A stretch of DNA of 64,000 nucleotides from Whalleya microplaca (lineage: Eukaryota; Ascomycota; Sordariomycetes; Xylariales; Xylariaceae): the NCBI GenBank assembly GCA_022497155.1, contig MU385753.1, forward strand, positions 1-64,000. The letters run 5' to 3'. Every line of letters starts with the position of its first letter. Position 1 is the stretch's first letter. A program made the position numbers and the translations under genes. The notes beneath the pieces were generated by a model that was not told where the DNA came from, ran no database searches, and worked only from the letters and a program-made list of their open reading frames with translations. This document shows positions 31,101 through 43,265 of this stretch, in pieces.

Positions 31101-33330
31101 TAAGCTGGTGATAAGCGCCTTTGTCGAAGAAGGTATCTTTGCTGCAAAGAGCTACCGAGACAGAAATGTGATCCTGGATCAGACCTCGGAGAGGCTTTCC
31201 CGCAGTTGCTGAGAGATACTGATGATCCGTGTCGGCAATCTTGAGTGCTTCTGCTCGAGCAAGCTCGTTCTGTGGGAAGTGCATATTCATCTCATCACCA
31301 TCAAAATCTGCGTTGTAAGTATTACAATTTGCATAGTGCATGCGAATAGTCTTTTCCCCAGGTAGAACTCTCGCTCGATGACCCATGATCGAGGGCTTGT
31401 GAAGGGTGGGCTGGCGGTTCATTAACACCACATCACCATTTCCTAGATGACGATGCACTTTCTTGCCTTTCATCCCGCTGTAGTTGTGACTGCTGGGAGC
31501 TAGAAGCTGGTTGGCCAATGCAACACGGTCTTCAACGGACTTGTTCTTCAAGTTGATGACCTGCCCATTCTCATTCTCGATCGCTGCTGCTCCGGGCCAC
31601 TTGTTGATGCCGTTGATAACAGCTTGTTGCATCTCTCTAAAGTTATGGCTCGTGACCGGTTCCGGGTAGGTCAGCTTCTTAGCGAAAACAGGAGGGACAC
31701 CGATTTCACTGGTTTCGATGTTGGGGTCTGGGGAGATGACACTTCGAGCAGCGAAATTTACACGCTTGCCCATCATGTTCTTTCTGAAAAGGCCTTCCTT
31801 CTTTTCTAGCTTTTGTTTGATACCGTCTTCATTTCTCTTTCCAGCAGCACCGCGGATAGGATTTCTGTCTCGATCAATGAGCGAGTTGACGCTATCTTGC
31901 AATCGAACGCAGGCTTCGAGCATATCGGAAATATCCCGTCGCCGAGTTGTAGGCGCAGTATCAGAATTATCCCCGCGCTCCGAGAGTTCCTTGTGGATTT
32001 GAGCGATTTGGGAGCAAGAAGTGAGTATCTGCTTGTAGAGGGAGTTCTGCTGTGCCTCTGCGATGGCTCCATCGCCTTGACGGGCTTCCGGCCGATATTT
32101 ATTAGGCGGAACGAGTATGGTCTGTATGAAGAAATTGTTGGCTGGGAGTTTCTTGTCTAGGGGTCTGGAGTTGTACACGAGGGCCATAATGTCCTGCTCC
32201 TTTTCGAATAGCAATTGCAGCCTGGCCTGAACTTCCATTGAGTTGACGTATCGTTGCTGGGTTTTGGCCGGCTCGCCTTTCTTCGTCTTCGAGGATTTGA
32301 CGGCGGCACCGGCGTCTGCCATGACGACATCACCATTTTCATCGAGTTCCTCGCCGTCTCCTTCCTCATCCTCATCCTCATCGTCCTCTTGCTCGACCTC
32401 GCCCTCGCTTGACGGCAGATCAACGTCGGCTATTCCTTCATCCGAATCGTAGTTCCGTTTCTTGGCTGGGTCTGCTTTGGATTTCCGCTTAAGAGTCAAC
32501 GCGTCTTTGAACTTGACATTCCGCTGAGCCATCTTAGCCTGGTCTTTGGCACTGAGCGGCTTCTCGAAGATCTTGACAAAGCGATCCTTTCTGAAACTCG
32601 GCGATATAGCATTGCATGTGGCGCAGGATCGTCCCTTGGTCATATCCCTGAAAAAGCCCTTGAGGACATCCCTTCTAGCCTGTAGAGCGCCCTCATGTTT
32701 ACCTTTCCTGATATCAGCGGTCCCTACTCTGTGTTTCTTCAGTGTAGCCCGAGTATATGCCTCTCTCATGCGAAGCACCTTGTCGAGCGCCGAGCTTTCT
32801 TCGCCTTCGGAGTGGTTCTCGTCGTCGACCTGTACGTTGTCACTTTCGGGGGTAATGTCGTCGAGGGAGTTGGCAGCATCGATGAGGCCGAACTGCAGGA
32901 GGCGTAACTTGCATGCGACGAGGCTGATATCAGCCCTTCGCATCCGAAAGCGGAAACAGTACTGGCACTGAGCACGAAGCAACCTCAATACCTGGTCCAT
33001 GAAGACCGGGTGGTATACAGGGACGGGAAGGTCGATATGGCCAACATGGCCGGGGCAGTTTGGCTGTGTGAGATTACATGTTGTGCATCTACAATGCTTG
33101 CATTAGTGGTTCAGCGTGTAAGTGGGAATTCGCACATAGATAGCCTACAGTGATTCGCCCCAGGCTCCCATGGCAGGGTCATACAGCCCGCCGGGTATGG
33201 GATTCAACAGACTGTCGAAGGTGGTGGGATTCTCAATCCTCTTGACTGAAATGGCCTTGATTTCAGCAGGAGTGAGGAAGTCAAAGTCGACGCTGTCGAC
33301 AGCGGACGAGATGGGTTGCGAGATGTTCAT
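28105..33330 (-). CDS. RPA190: DNA-directed RNA polymerase I largest subunit (A190)
   Basis: Catalytic subunit of nucleolar RNA polymerase I, which transcribes the 35S rRNA precursor. Exon 1 is 33330-33149, a 60-bp intron follows, and exon 2 runs 33088-28105, giving 1721 residues. Features: the clamp zinc site beginning CTTCNLTQPNCPGHVGH (from about residue 62) and CQYC (about 102-105); CATC near 216-219; a first acidic insert about 287-320; the universal metal-binding loop NADFDGD near residue 655; and the trigger-loop/cleft region with [25 protein letters not shown]. A second acidic, disordered stretch (about 1385-1490, runs of D and E) lies in the jaw region before the conserved C-terminus, as is typical for A190. 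It is divergent from PRP3 with 509 bp between start codons. Confidence 0.96.
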
Positions 33331-33839
33331 GACTGCCTATGATTGATCAAGTCAATTGAGAAAGACTGTCAAGGACTCGACTTGAGATATCTTGGCAGAC
33401 TTTGCGAACTCATCTCATGGGCACGGCAGCTTCGGAGTATAGGCGAATGGCTGGACGAGTGTATATGTATGTAAGTATGTATGTAAACTGTATAAGTCGG
33501 TTCAACAGCTCTCGCAAGCTTTTTTGGTGGGGGTGATTGGCAGAATTTTGGAACTAGGACGAGTGAACTTTTTGGCGGTACACGATGGCAGAATCCCAGC
33601 CACTTCAGCCACTGATTAGCTCAGCCTTTTCAGCCACTGCATCCATTGCACATGCGTGTGGCTTGTATTCACTGCACCTTGGCGCTTGGGCTGTTTTGAC
33701 TTATCGATTATAGATATGCATCTATGCATGCATGAAGCTCTCCTTCTTTATCCCAACCTTGCAGGCCTTGTCCACCGTTCCATGCTCAACCACCAACATC
33801 CAACGCTGATACCTCGTTGATCATCTCATCTCATATTCC
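33331..33839. promoter_or_regulatory. Divergent promoter region, RPA190 / PRP3
   Basis: A 509-bp shared upstream interval. It contains GTATGTAA low-complexity sequence near 33466-33490 and a tandem of CAGCCACT words near 33598-33635. No definite factor site could be assigned. Confidence 0.55.
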
Positions 33840-35793
33840 ATGAATCGACACGGCTCGCCAGGCCTCGGCCCGCGCAGCGATGCTGCATCTCGAGTTCAGA
33901 AACCCGAGTCTGCCACCGACAAGGCAGCCAAGCTTGCAGCCCTCAAAGCTCGCGTGTCAGCAGCCTTAGGGACCAGCAAGGCGAAAGGCGGCCTGAACGT
34001 CGGCCTCCACCCTGCCCTCGAAGATATCGGACAGCTGAAATCCACTAGTAGTAAGCCTGGCGACTCGAAATCTGGCGGAAGTTCGTTCGAATCGCGGTCG
34101 CGCAACGATGCCAACCGAGGCCAGACCAAGCAGAAGCCTCTCGATTTGTCCGGGCCGTCGCAAGAAGAGATCAAGAGCAACCCCTACTACGATGCGAACC
34201 TCAGCGCCCCCAGCGTGAAGCCGCGACAATCGCGCCACCTCGTCTTCAACCAGAAAGGCAAATACATCCAGCAAGCCAACGCGCTACGGCGGCAGGCTGC
34301 GCTCGAGGCCCTCAAGAAGAAGATCGCGGCAGGGACACGCAAGGTCGGCATAGACGAGGACAAAGATGTCGAGAAGAACTTCCTCATCGAAGCCCCGCCC
34401 GACATCGAGTGGTGGGACGAAGGCCTGGTAGATGGCAAGAATTACGACAACATCGAAGACCCGAAGGTCTTGAAAATCGACATAGAAGATACCATAGTCA
34501 CACATTACGTTCAGCATCCTATACCGATCGACCCGCCCCAGGAGGCGCAGGCGCCGCCACCGAAACCGATGTACCGTAAGTAGCTCGCTCATTGCTAATC
34601 CTACCCTATTGGAGCGTTTTAGGGAGTTGGTGACTTCTAAAATCAGAGCTCCTATTTTATCCCCCAGACTGTCTAGACAGAGATTGCTGACTCTAGTGCT
34701 ACAGTGACTGCAACCGAGCAGGCCAAGCTGCGTCGACAGCGTCGCATGGCTGAACTTAAAGAGGAACAAGCCAAGATAAGATGTATGTCATTTTCACGAT
34801 CATCTACTTCCCCATTTGCTCTTGGCCTAAGGAACAAATCGCTTCTCCGATCATGTTGGGAGCTATGTATGCCTAAGCCAGGTCTTACGACTTAAAACTA
34901 CTCCAGACTTTCCGATCATGTCGAGTGCAATTACTGACTTTAGCTCGCAGTGGGTCTGGTTCCAGCACCGCCGCCCAAAGTCAAAAAGGGCAATCTTATG
35001 CGTGTCCTTGGTGAAGAAGCAGTCAAGGTTAGTATACGTCTCCGCCTCTTTTTCTGTGTATATATAATGCTAACATATTGTCTAGTATGTGATAATATCC
35101 CTTTTTTTTTTTCAGTTGTATATGGAAGCTTAGTAGAAGATGAATTTTGAAAGTAAGTATCCGGTTTGTTGAGTACGATGCTAATATGCCATGTCTAGGG
35201 ATCCCACGGCAGTGGAAGCGAGGGTCAACCGCGAAATCGCCGAGCGTCACGCGAATCACATCCAGACAAACGAGGAAAGGAAGCTGTCAAAGGAGCAGAG
35301 GCACGACAAGTTAGCTACGAACCAGGAGAAGGATGCAGCCAAGGGTCTCCATACGCTCGTCTTCAAGATTGGCAGCCTCGCAAATGGCCAGCACCGATAT
35401 AAGATTAATATCAATGCCGATCAGCTCGGGTTGACCGGCCTCGTCATCATGCATCCTAGGCAAAATCTTGTTATTGTGGAAGGGGGCGAGTGGTCTATTC
35501 GACATTATAAGAAGCTTATGCTCAACCGGATCGACTGGACCGAGAATTTGCCGTCGAGGGAGAAAGATGCCCAGAGCGAGTCTCTCAGACAGTGGCTCAA
35601 AGCCGAAAACGAGAAAGGGGATCTCAGAGATTTAGCGGAGAATAAGTGCAAACTCATCTTCGAGGGAGAGATCAAGTCTCGCGCATTCCGAAAATGGGGC
35701 TCTAAGGTGTGCGAATCGGATAGCGAAGCCAGAGAAGTCCTCTCCAAGGCAAAGATGGAGAACTTCTGGAACCTCGCAAAATCTACTCAATAA
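33840..35793 (+). CDS. PRP3: U4/U6 small nuclear ribonucleoprotein Prp3
   Basis: Spliceosomal protein that binds the U4/U6 duplex and is needed for the tri-snRNP. Clear exons are 33840-34575, 34705-34782, 34951-35027 and 35199-35793. The first two junctions are in frame. The N-terminal part has NPYYDANLS and a basic region RRQAALEALKKKI; the middle has DIEWWDEG and a run PPPKVKKGNLMRVLGEEAVK; the last exon has DPTAVEARVNREIAERH and the C-terminal RNA-binding domain (NLVIVEGGEWSIRHYKKLM...RIDWTEN). Joining 35027 straight to 35199 leaves the frame one base out. A short additional exon, either 35137-35156 or 35086-35117, restores it; otherwise one base is extra. The final length would be roughly 500 residues. 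Confidence 0.92.
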
Positions 35794-35993
35794 TCGCGTT
35801 GTCAATCACAGGAGGTTTTATGACAACAGAATGAACAGGAAATGCGGCTAGTCCTCATGTCAAGCATTTAATTATACTCTTTGTAGAGCGGTTTGTGCTT
35901 GGGATACTACTTAGTCAAGGCGCTCATCACACTTCGGAGCCCTCTAAAAGCTCTGCCAGATAGTATATACCAAGTAATATGACAAAAGCTGGC

Positions 35994-38434
35994 TTAAGAG
36001 CCGTCCAGGTCCATCATGACCTCTTCTGCCTCATCATCATCCATGCCGTAGTCCTCATCGAGATTCTGACGTGCCTCGGCCGCCTGCGCAGCTTCCTCCC
36101 GTAATTCTCTGATTCTGTCCTCGTCCATTTTTTTCTGGTGCTCCTTCAAATCTTCGAGACTCCACATGCTGATGCCCTCCTGGTCCTTAGCCTTGAAAGG
36201 TCGTGCAATGTCTCGCAAGAAACGTTTCGCGTTGATGACCGCCATGTCGGTACTGAGGTTTCCGTCAACGTCCTGCATGGCCTGGTTGATCCACTTGGGC
36301 AGCTGATGTCTCTTCTTCTGGAAGCGCCGGTCGGCCAACACCATGATTCCGTAGTCGTCTTTGCCCCGGAGGACACGACCGAGACACTGCGCGGCATGTC
36401 GCATGGCATCGAAAGACAAGAAATCATTCTCGCGGATGCGGTACGTCTCTCGTAGAAACTCCAACCGCGCCTTGAGGATACGTGATTCTGTGTACTGGAA
36501 TGGAACGCCGATGCACAACACGGTACGCCCGTACTGATGATCGAAATCGATGCCCTCCGAGACCTTCCCACGCGCGACACAGAGAAGAACTGCGCCCCTA
36601 CCATTGCAGCAGGCAGTACGATACGTCTCGAGAGCTAAGGACGTCTCTTGGGCATCGGGCGTCTCCACCAGGATCAGCTTGTATTTCCAAACTTCGTCTA
36701 GTATGCCCATTCCTTGCCACATACTGATGATGGACTCCATATAGAGGTAGGAAGGGAAGAAGACGACCATGCCATCAGGCGTGACCTTAGCAAACTCGGT
36801 CAGAAGGTTTCCGTAATTGCGAACTACACTAGGTTCGTTTCTGACCGTGAAGCTGGTCGACATTTGGGCTTGATCGCTTCCTCGGCAGACGATCATCGGG
36901 AGGAAAGATCTTCTAGCTAGGGTCATCGTGTACGATTCCTGAACAACGGTATTAAAGCCCAACATCTTCGGGTACATTTCTAAGGGCGATATGGTTCCTG
37001 ACGTGATAATCACAGAGCTGAATCTGTCAAACACGGGTTTCATGGCAATTGCTGCATCCAAGCAGGTAAAATTGAGCACCGGGTTGGGTACCTCGGCAGC
37101 CTCGGACTCGTATGGCTCCAGGATGAGTAAAAATCCCTTTTCGTACGTAGCTACCAGGGTCGCGAAAGTTGCGACTTCTTGTAGTGGCTGGTAATCCTCG
37201 ATATTCGTAAGCTCGAGCGTTCTTACCAGAGAAGTCAGTCTCTCGGCGCAGAACCTCAACGGCTTCTTCTCGATGAAGGTGTGTTCCTTTAGATGAGCAA
37301 GGAAGGAGGGTGGTGTTTCGGATATGGTATGGCGAACTTTCATACGTGTTTTCAGGTACTCGATGAATCGTTTTAAGAAAGCGGTAAAATGCTCAGCTCT
37401 CCTGATATTGCCAGGAACCGCCTCCTTGAGTAAGTCGTCAGGCAGAGCTGGATTTGCCATGAATGCATCTTCCTGGCGAGCCTCATCGGCATCCCGAAGT
37501 CCTTCCACTAGCTTCTGATATTCATTCTCCAACTGTTCCCGATCCGTCTCCTTCATCTCAGTGATCTTACGTTCGAGGTTTTGTGCTCCTCTGGAGGCCT
37601 TGCGCAACGAATCTTCTGTGATATCAGTGCTCAAAGATTCGATACAGACATTGTCTATGTTGTGTGCCTCGTCAAAGACGACGATGCAGTCCTTGGAAAA
37701 TTCTTTAGAGACACGCTCAGCTATCTTGGGATCTAGCAGATAGTGGTAAGAATAGATGATGACATTGCAGTATTGCATCTAGAGCACAGGAGGCATGAGC
37801 TAATGTTTCTTATTGGGGTATTAGACAGAAATTAGGATCTTACCATTCGTCTTGAAGTAAAGTAAGGGCATTGCTTGTGTTGCTCCCCGTACCTCAAGAG
37901 ACCCTCGAGAGTCCAGACGCCATTCGGAATGAGATTATGCGGCTCGAGCAAATCTAGGTTGTCGTGATATATGCAGACATCGACATTTTCACCTTTGTCT
38001 TTCTTTTCCTTGACAAAGCCAGCAGTCAAGCTACGACACCTGGCGTCGACGATAGCACCGCTCTTCTCGCGCTTCACCGAAGGATGCAGGCAAAGATTCT
38101 TACGGCTAGTCAGGCCCAATCCGCGAAAGTCTTCCACATAACCAAGCTCGTCTGCACGGAACTTCATGAGTGCCCTCAGTTCTGCTAGGGCCTTCTCGAT
38201 TTCGGACATTGTACGTGAGCAATAGATGAGCTTTCGATGTTCGGGAAAGTGTTGCTGGTAGGCGACAATGAGGGAGAGAAGGGAAACGGTCTTCCCTGTG
38301 CCCGAAGGCATCTCCAGTACACAGTGACCTCCGGCATCGAGTGTCTTTTTGAGGTCACACATATATGCATACTGCTCAGGATATATCCGCGGGTACGGAA
38401 ATAGCACCGGGAGCTCATCAATGAAGAATTTCAT
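35994..38434 (-). CDS. RAD3: TFIIH DNA helicase Rad3/XPD
   Basis: ATP-dependent 5'-3' helicase of TFIIH, essential for nucleotide excision repair and structurally for transcription initiation. Exon 1 is 38434-37844, a 65-bp intron follows, and exon 2 is 37778-35994, giving 791 residues, close to the yeast length. It starts MKFFIDELPVLFPYPRIYPE as in yeast. Motifs: Walker A PSGTGKT (43-49); four iron-sulfur cysteines at 115, 133, 154 and 189; the DEAH box at 233-236; TSGTISPLEMYPKML; and the C-terminal helicase motifs ARGKVSEGIDFDHQYGR and QCLGRVLRGKDDYG. The C-terminus is acidic (DEAEEVMMDLDGS). It faces PRP3 with only 200 bp between stop codons. Everything required for activity looks intact. 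Confidence 0.97.
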
Positions 38435-41400
38435 GTTGGCGACAGCTTCCGGCGAAAGGTATGCGTCGTGAGGTGAGAGTTACCTTTTATCGATGCTGAT
38501 TCCTAAAATGAGCTCGATGCAAGCTTGGATGTTTCGCTGCGGCCAGGAGTATTTACGGGTATACAAGTATGTATTGCCACTTGATGAAGTAGTTTGCCAA
38601 ACCCATGGTATGTACCTACCCAGGAAATTAGAAGGCCAAGGGACCCACCCCCTCGAAAGATGCACTGCTACTATGCTCGAGGCGATGGTTATGTCGTTCT
38701 ACAAAATGTTTCGATTTTCAAGAAATCAAAATTGGTGATTTGTTGATGTTGATATCATTTGTAGAGGCAGAGAGACAAGACAAATAGACAGAAGTGGTCA
38801 TGACATTAGGTAAGCCACTACAATCCTAGGTTGGTCGAGGGGCAGAAAGTGGTCTATGCGTTCAATGTACTGCACGCCCTCGACGTGCCAGCATTCACTA
38901 TGCAAAGGACAGCCTCTTTTCAACTACAATATCTTGACCCTTTACCTTCTACGCGGCATTGCATACATTGTGTACCTGTTAAACTTGAATTCGTTCTGAA
39001 AATGACCTGGATACTCATGCAATGCTTTTGTTTCCAGCCACTGCGATTACCACCGGATGTCTCGTTACATGTAGTTCCATGCGCACAATGGTTCCAGTAT
39101 TACCTAGGTAACATCATGACAACCATTCGTTTTGATAGTGATTGCGTGATACGCTACCGATCAATATTCAATGAGCGGAGGAGTTTATCGTATCATCTCC
39201 AGGCCAAAATTACACATATAGACCCCTTACATCTCTAGCAAGGTTGACTTGGAAAACTAGCCGTTCTGCGGGTGGGTTGTAACGCTGCGCATCTCCTCTA
39301 CATTACGTTTGAATATTTCCGCAGCCACTCTTCAGGAGGCGACAATAGATACCGACGATCTTTCAAGCTGACTTCTGTCTTTCTGTCGCCGTCGCTAGCA
39401 CTTTGCAATATTAACATCTAACCCAATCTATCGTACTAGAGTCACAGACCATCCGGATTATACAGTACTCTGGAGGAAGGAGAGGTCCTCTACCGCATCG
39501 AGAAAAACTCAGCTCACTGCCCATTACATGGTATCGATCCTCCCTGCTGTTTAGGCTTGGAGAGTCTGGAATAGGACGTAAAGAAATGCGCCCAAATCAG
39601 CATATACGAGCGTAAACCAGGCGGTGAAGGTCTCCGCATATACACACCGAGACTATGGTATGCGTGCTGAGGCAGGTTTGCTTTATGCAGTTCCCATTTT
39701 GCGTGCGAAGAGGGTGAGGTCATCAATCAGTTTTTTTAAAGCCGCTCTCGAGAGCAGAAGATGAACAAGTCGACTCGAGCCATGTTGTGGAAATGAGACA
39801 CTCCTTATGGTCACTTGGCTCGACAGAGGTATACTCACCGCAATACCGTGAGATGGTCATTCTCTAGCCATTAGCTGTAGTGAAGCTAGTTGGTATTGGC
39901 TTCAAACACGAAGATCATATCTCTGCCTTCTCCCTTAAGTTTCTACAGTCGATATCACTGGGCTGTCACAGCCATCTACTCACCATTCGCTAAGATAGAG
40001 GCTGAAAGGCCTTGAGGGTCTGGTGATATACATATAGTGACCTAGTATTCTAGAAGTTCTATAGGGGCCTTCCAGTGTACTGCCAATCATTTCGTGTACG
40101 GGATCAAGGAAATCAGTATGGTCACTAACTTACTAGCACTCCGCCAGACGACTTGGCAGTCTCGACCTCACTTTCCAAATCTAATGCCATGACAGTTCTT
40201 CAAGCTGTTCGAAAAAGATACAGTCAGAGTTCTGTGGATAGTAGCAGCGGGCCAGGTTGGGCGCGTCAGAGCACTGTCAGGATTTGCCATCGACGAGCTG
40301 AGTTACATTTTCGTAGTCTCCTTCTCAGAGCTAAAGTCAAGCGACAATCATTTTACAATTCACGATAGACAAAATTATGTCCAGCCTCTTGCCTTGGTAT
40401 CAACTTAAATGACTAGAATAGAGAATGTAACTTACTAGAATATCAAGATATCGTAGCACTTCATCAAAGTCCTCTCATATCCTGACCGATTTACCCCTAG
40501 ACAAAAGTTATGTGCGCATTCATAGGAGAAGATTCTTCAACATTGTTTTCCATAGAAATTCGCATCCACCCTTTACAGTATGCCTTAGCTGTGCGCCGTA
40601 GACATTGTGGACTCGATAGTGGTGCAACTCGATACGTCTGGGTACATCCTAAGGGGGTTCGGTGTTGGAATCCGACCCATTTACCAGCCCTTTTCACCCC
40701 TTAAGCTACGTTTGCTTATTGCACCGTTCTTAGCTTGTGTCGGCTCTGAAATGTATCTAAATTTATCGAGTGGAAGTCTGCGAGACACGGCAATTGACTA
40801 CTGGTGCTTCGAGATGGGAGTCATGAGCTTAACTATCACATCAAAGTATAAAGGTACACTATTTTGATTCAGCCCTGGATATCTGCTCCTTGGTATAGGT
40901 ATACTTACGTGTGGATTAGCCTCAGACTGAGACAGACCTGTCTCGTTCGACTTATCACCTATCGACTGTGGGCGACGAAGAGGTTCAGAATGAAGACTGG
41001 GTTTCAGCAAGATGACCGCGACTTTCATATCAATGAATGTGACAATATCGCCATGAGATTGGTTCAGAGGTATGGGAATTCATCAATTTATCCTATATCT
41101 AACTCCCTTGCGGGGGTCAGAAGGAAGTCACAGGTGGCCAAGTATGTTTCCTCAATACCCACTCCTTTCTTTGCTGTTGTTCAAACTCCAGCTTCCACAG
41201 GAAGAAAGGGGCACGTTGAAGTCTTGTGAACAGATTGCGGCCTTTGAAGAGGGCTTCTAGGCAGCTGCTAAACCTTCCCATGTAGCGATGTACCTATGAT
41301 AACAGGGCTATCATATTGCTATTCTACTAAAGGGACTATATGAGAGCTGTCGAGCTATGAGACACCCAAAGAAACGATACGATAGTCATTGTCTAGAGCT

Positions 41401-41790
41401 TTGTTACTCCAACTTCAATAAAACCCCTAAGGTTAGCTAAGCGACATCAATGAGACCACCATAGTACTTGGTCCATCGTTCACCCAGCACAAACTCCGTG
41501 GGTAGACAGAAACATCAAAGAACGCCCACATAGCAAGCCACCCTGAAATCCCCAGTGCCTCTGATATTGTTGTTTCGCTTCGCAACACCCTCGGTCTAAC
41601 TAACCATAGCTATTGAGATAAAACAATGGAGTTTCTTATCAAGTGCTTTCTAATGATTGTTTTTATTTAATTGTCCTTAAAAACTTTGATATATTATAAT
41701 TACATGAATTGTAGCTGTCTTGGGTTGCGATCTCATCTTGGTGTATGTGATGTTTGCTTCTGTGAGTGTTTGTTTGCGCCTATCTGACAG
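38435..41790. other. Gene desert right of RAD3
   Basis: The first few hundred bases should be the RAD3 promoter. The remainder holds only short frames (up to about 135 codons) without domain motifs and is moderately AT-rich. I see no RNA gene or intact transposon. Confidence 0.5.
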
Positions 41791-41814
41791 GGTAGATGTT
41801 AAACTGGAAGACAC

Positions 41815-43260
41815 TTATATGCTTACTACTTTCATATCGACCTTCCGACACTTGGAGCACAGATACCCAATGAAGCCAACATGGTAGCAACCTTGGCTGT
41901 CTTCCGCGGGTCCCGCGAGAATACAAATACATGTTGGTGACGTGAACAAGGTAGAAAGCTTACGAGTACAATGCCGGACCACATGGACCATTGGCATGGG
42001 GTAACTGCTTCTACATAAGTCTATTAATATTATGGCGTTACTTCCGGACTGTGTATCCAGGATCGGGGCAGGCAACATAATCACCCCTGGGACCAACGTG
42101 CGTCAGTCTTCGCCTGAGAAGATTAAGGCTTACCCATGGGAACTGGGGTGCCAGAATAGAATGAATAATGTTACCTCCTTGCAAATGTGACCTTCTGTTT
42201 GAATGATAATACAGCTTTGTAGGATTTCTCCATGATTCTTGGCATTATACGCCCTACGATGTCCATAATTAGTAATTGCCTTTTGGAGATCAATCGTCCT
42301 TCTGAGGCGCGGTAGTGAACACCAAGACATTTTTCAGGTCTTCAACTCTCCGATACACCCCCGTAGGAAGTTTGTTGACTTATGAGACAGGACAAAAGTG
42401 GTAACAAGGGACTTTGGGTGCTACATACCAGGGTGCTGCGGCACAATGGAGGAAATCACAATATTGACAACCAAAAGTACGATATGCACTCGCCTTATTA
42501 TCCAAAGTCCTTGAATTGCGGAGTTCATGTACTCGAAATTAGGGATTACAGGGAAATGATTTGAGTATACCGTCTGCATACTGAACATTTGGCCAAGCAA
42601 AGGTGGTGCTGGAGGCTGCAAGCCGGGTTCCTTCCTTTGGTACCGAAGTTGAACAGCTAAACATACCACCTCATGAGATGGTCGGAAAATTCTAGATACC
42701 TTGGGATCACTGCCCTCATAGCAAGGGAACCTTGGGAAAGCCTGCAGGAGATAGGCATTGACATAGCTGCCTTGAGGGAAACATAGTCCTTTTAGATCAT
42801 AATAAGGCTGATAGGATCTGTTGTACTGTAATGTATCTTAAGTTGCTCCAAGTATCTAGTTGAACCGATACATTCGTTATTGACACAAATGGGTCCACTC
42901 ACCACCTCAGAGTATCTTGAACTGGGTCTATATGGATATAATTCAAAAGCTTCGAGAAACAATACCAGAGCCACGATTCAGGAGAGCTCAACAAAGAGCA
43001 GTTGGTTAAGACAGTGCGTGGCAGAGTTTTAACGACCTAGTCCATTGGAAACCTAACGCCGGAACCATAATCAAGTAGGCGAGATGAATTTTTCTCTAGG
43101 TATCCCTGGATTTAATTGACTCCAGTGTTGGACGGGTTGAGTTGTGTCTCCTAACCGCTACTTCACCTGCGGGGAGTTGACTATTTGAAGCGATAGCTAT
43201 GATGATAGTGAACTGGTTTAGTGAACTCACTGCGAAATATGGCTTGAGAGAAACCTTCAT
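41815..43260 (-). other. Possible unassigned multi-exon gene (weak)
   Basis: I do not recognise this product and am not sure it is a gene. An ATG at 43260 in a good context (A at -3) opens a frame whose first 30 residues are mostly hydrophobic, possibly a signal peptide. Further down the same strand are open stretches at about 42825-42418 (about 135 codons, Pro/Tyr-rich, ending at a GTATGT donor), 42330-42175 and 42090-41815. The last pieces are cysteine-bearing (CIIIQTEGHICKE, DYVACPDPGYTV, YLCSKCRKVD) and bounded by plausible GT and AG sites. The lengths are near what chance allows in this DNA, and I could not build a single in-frame model. Confidence 0.18.
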
Positions 43261-43265
43261 GGTTT

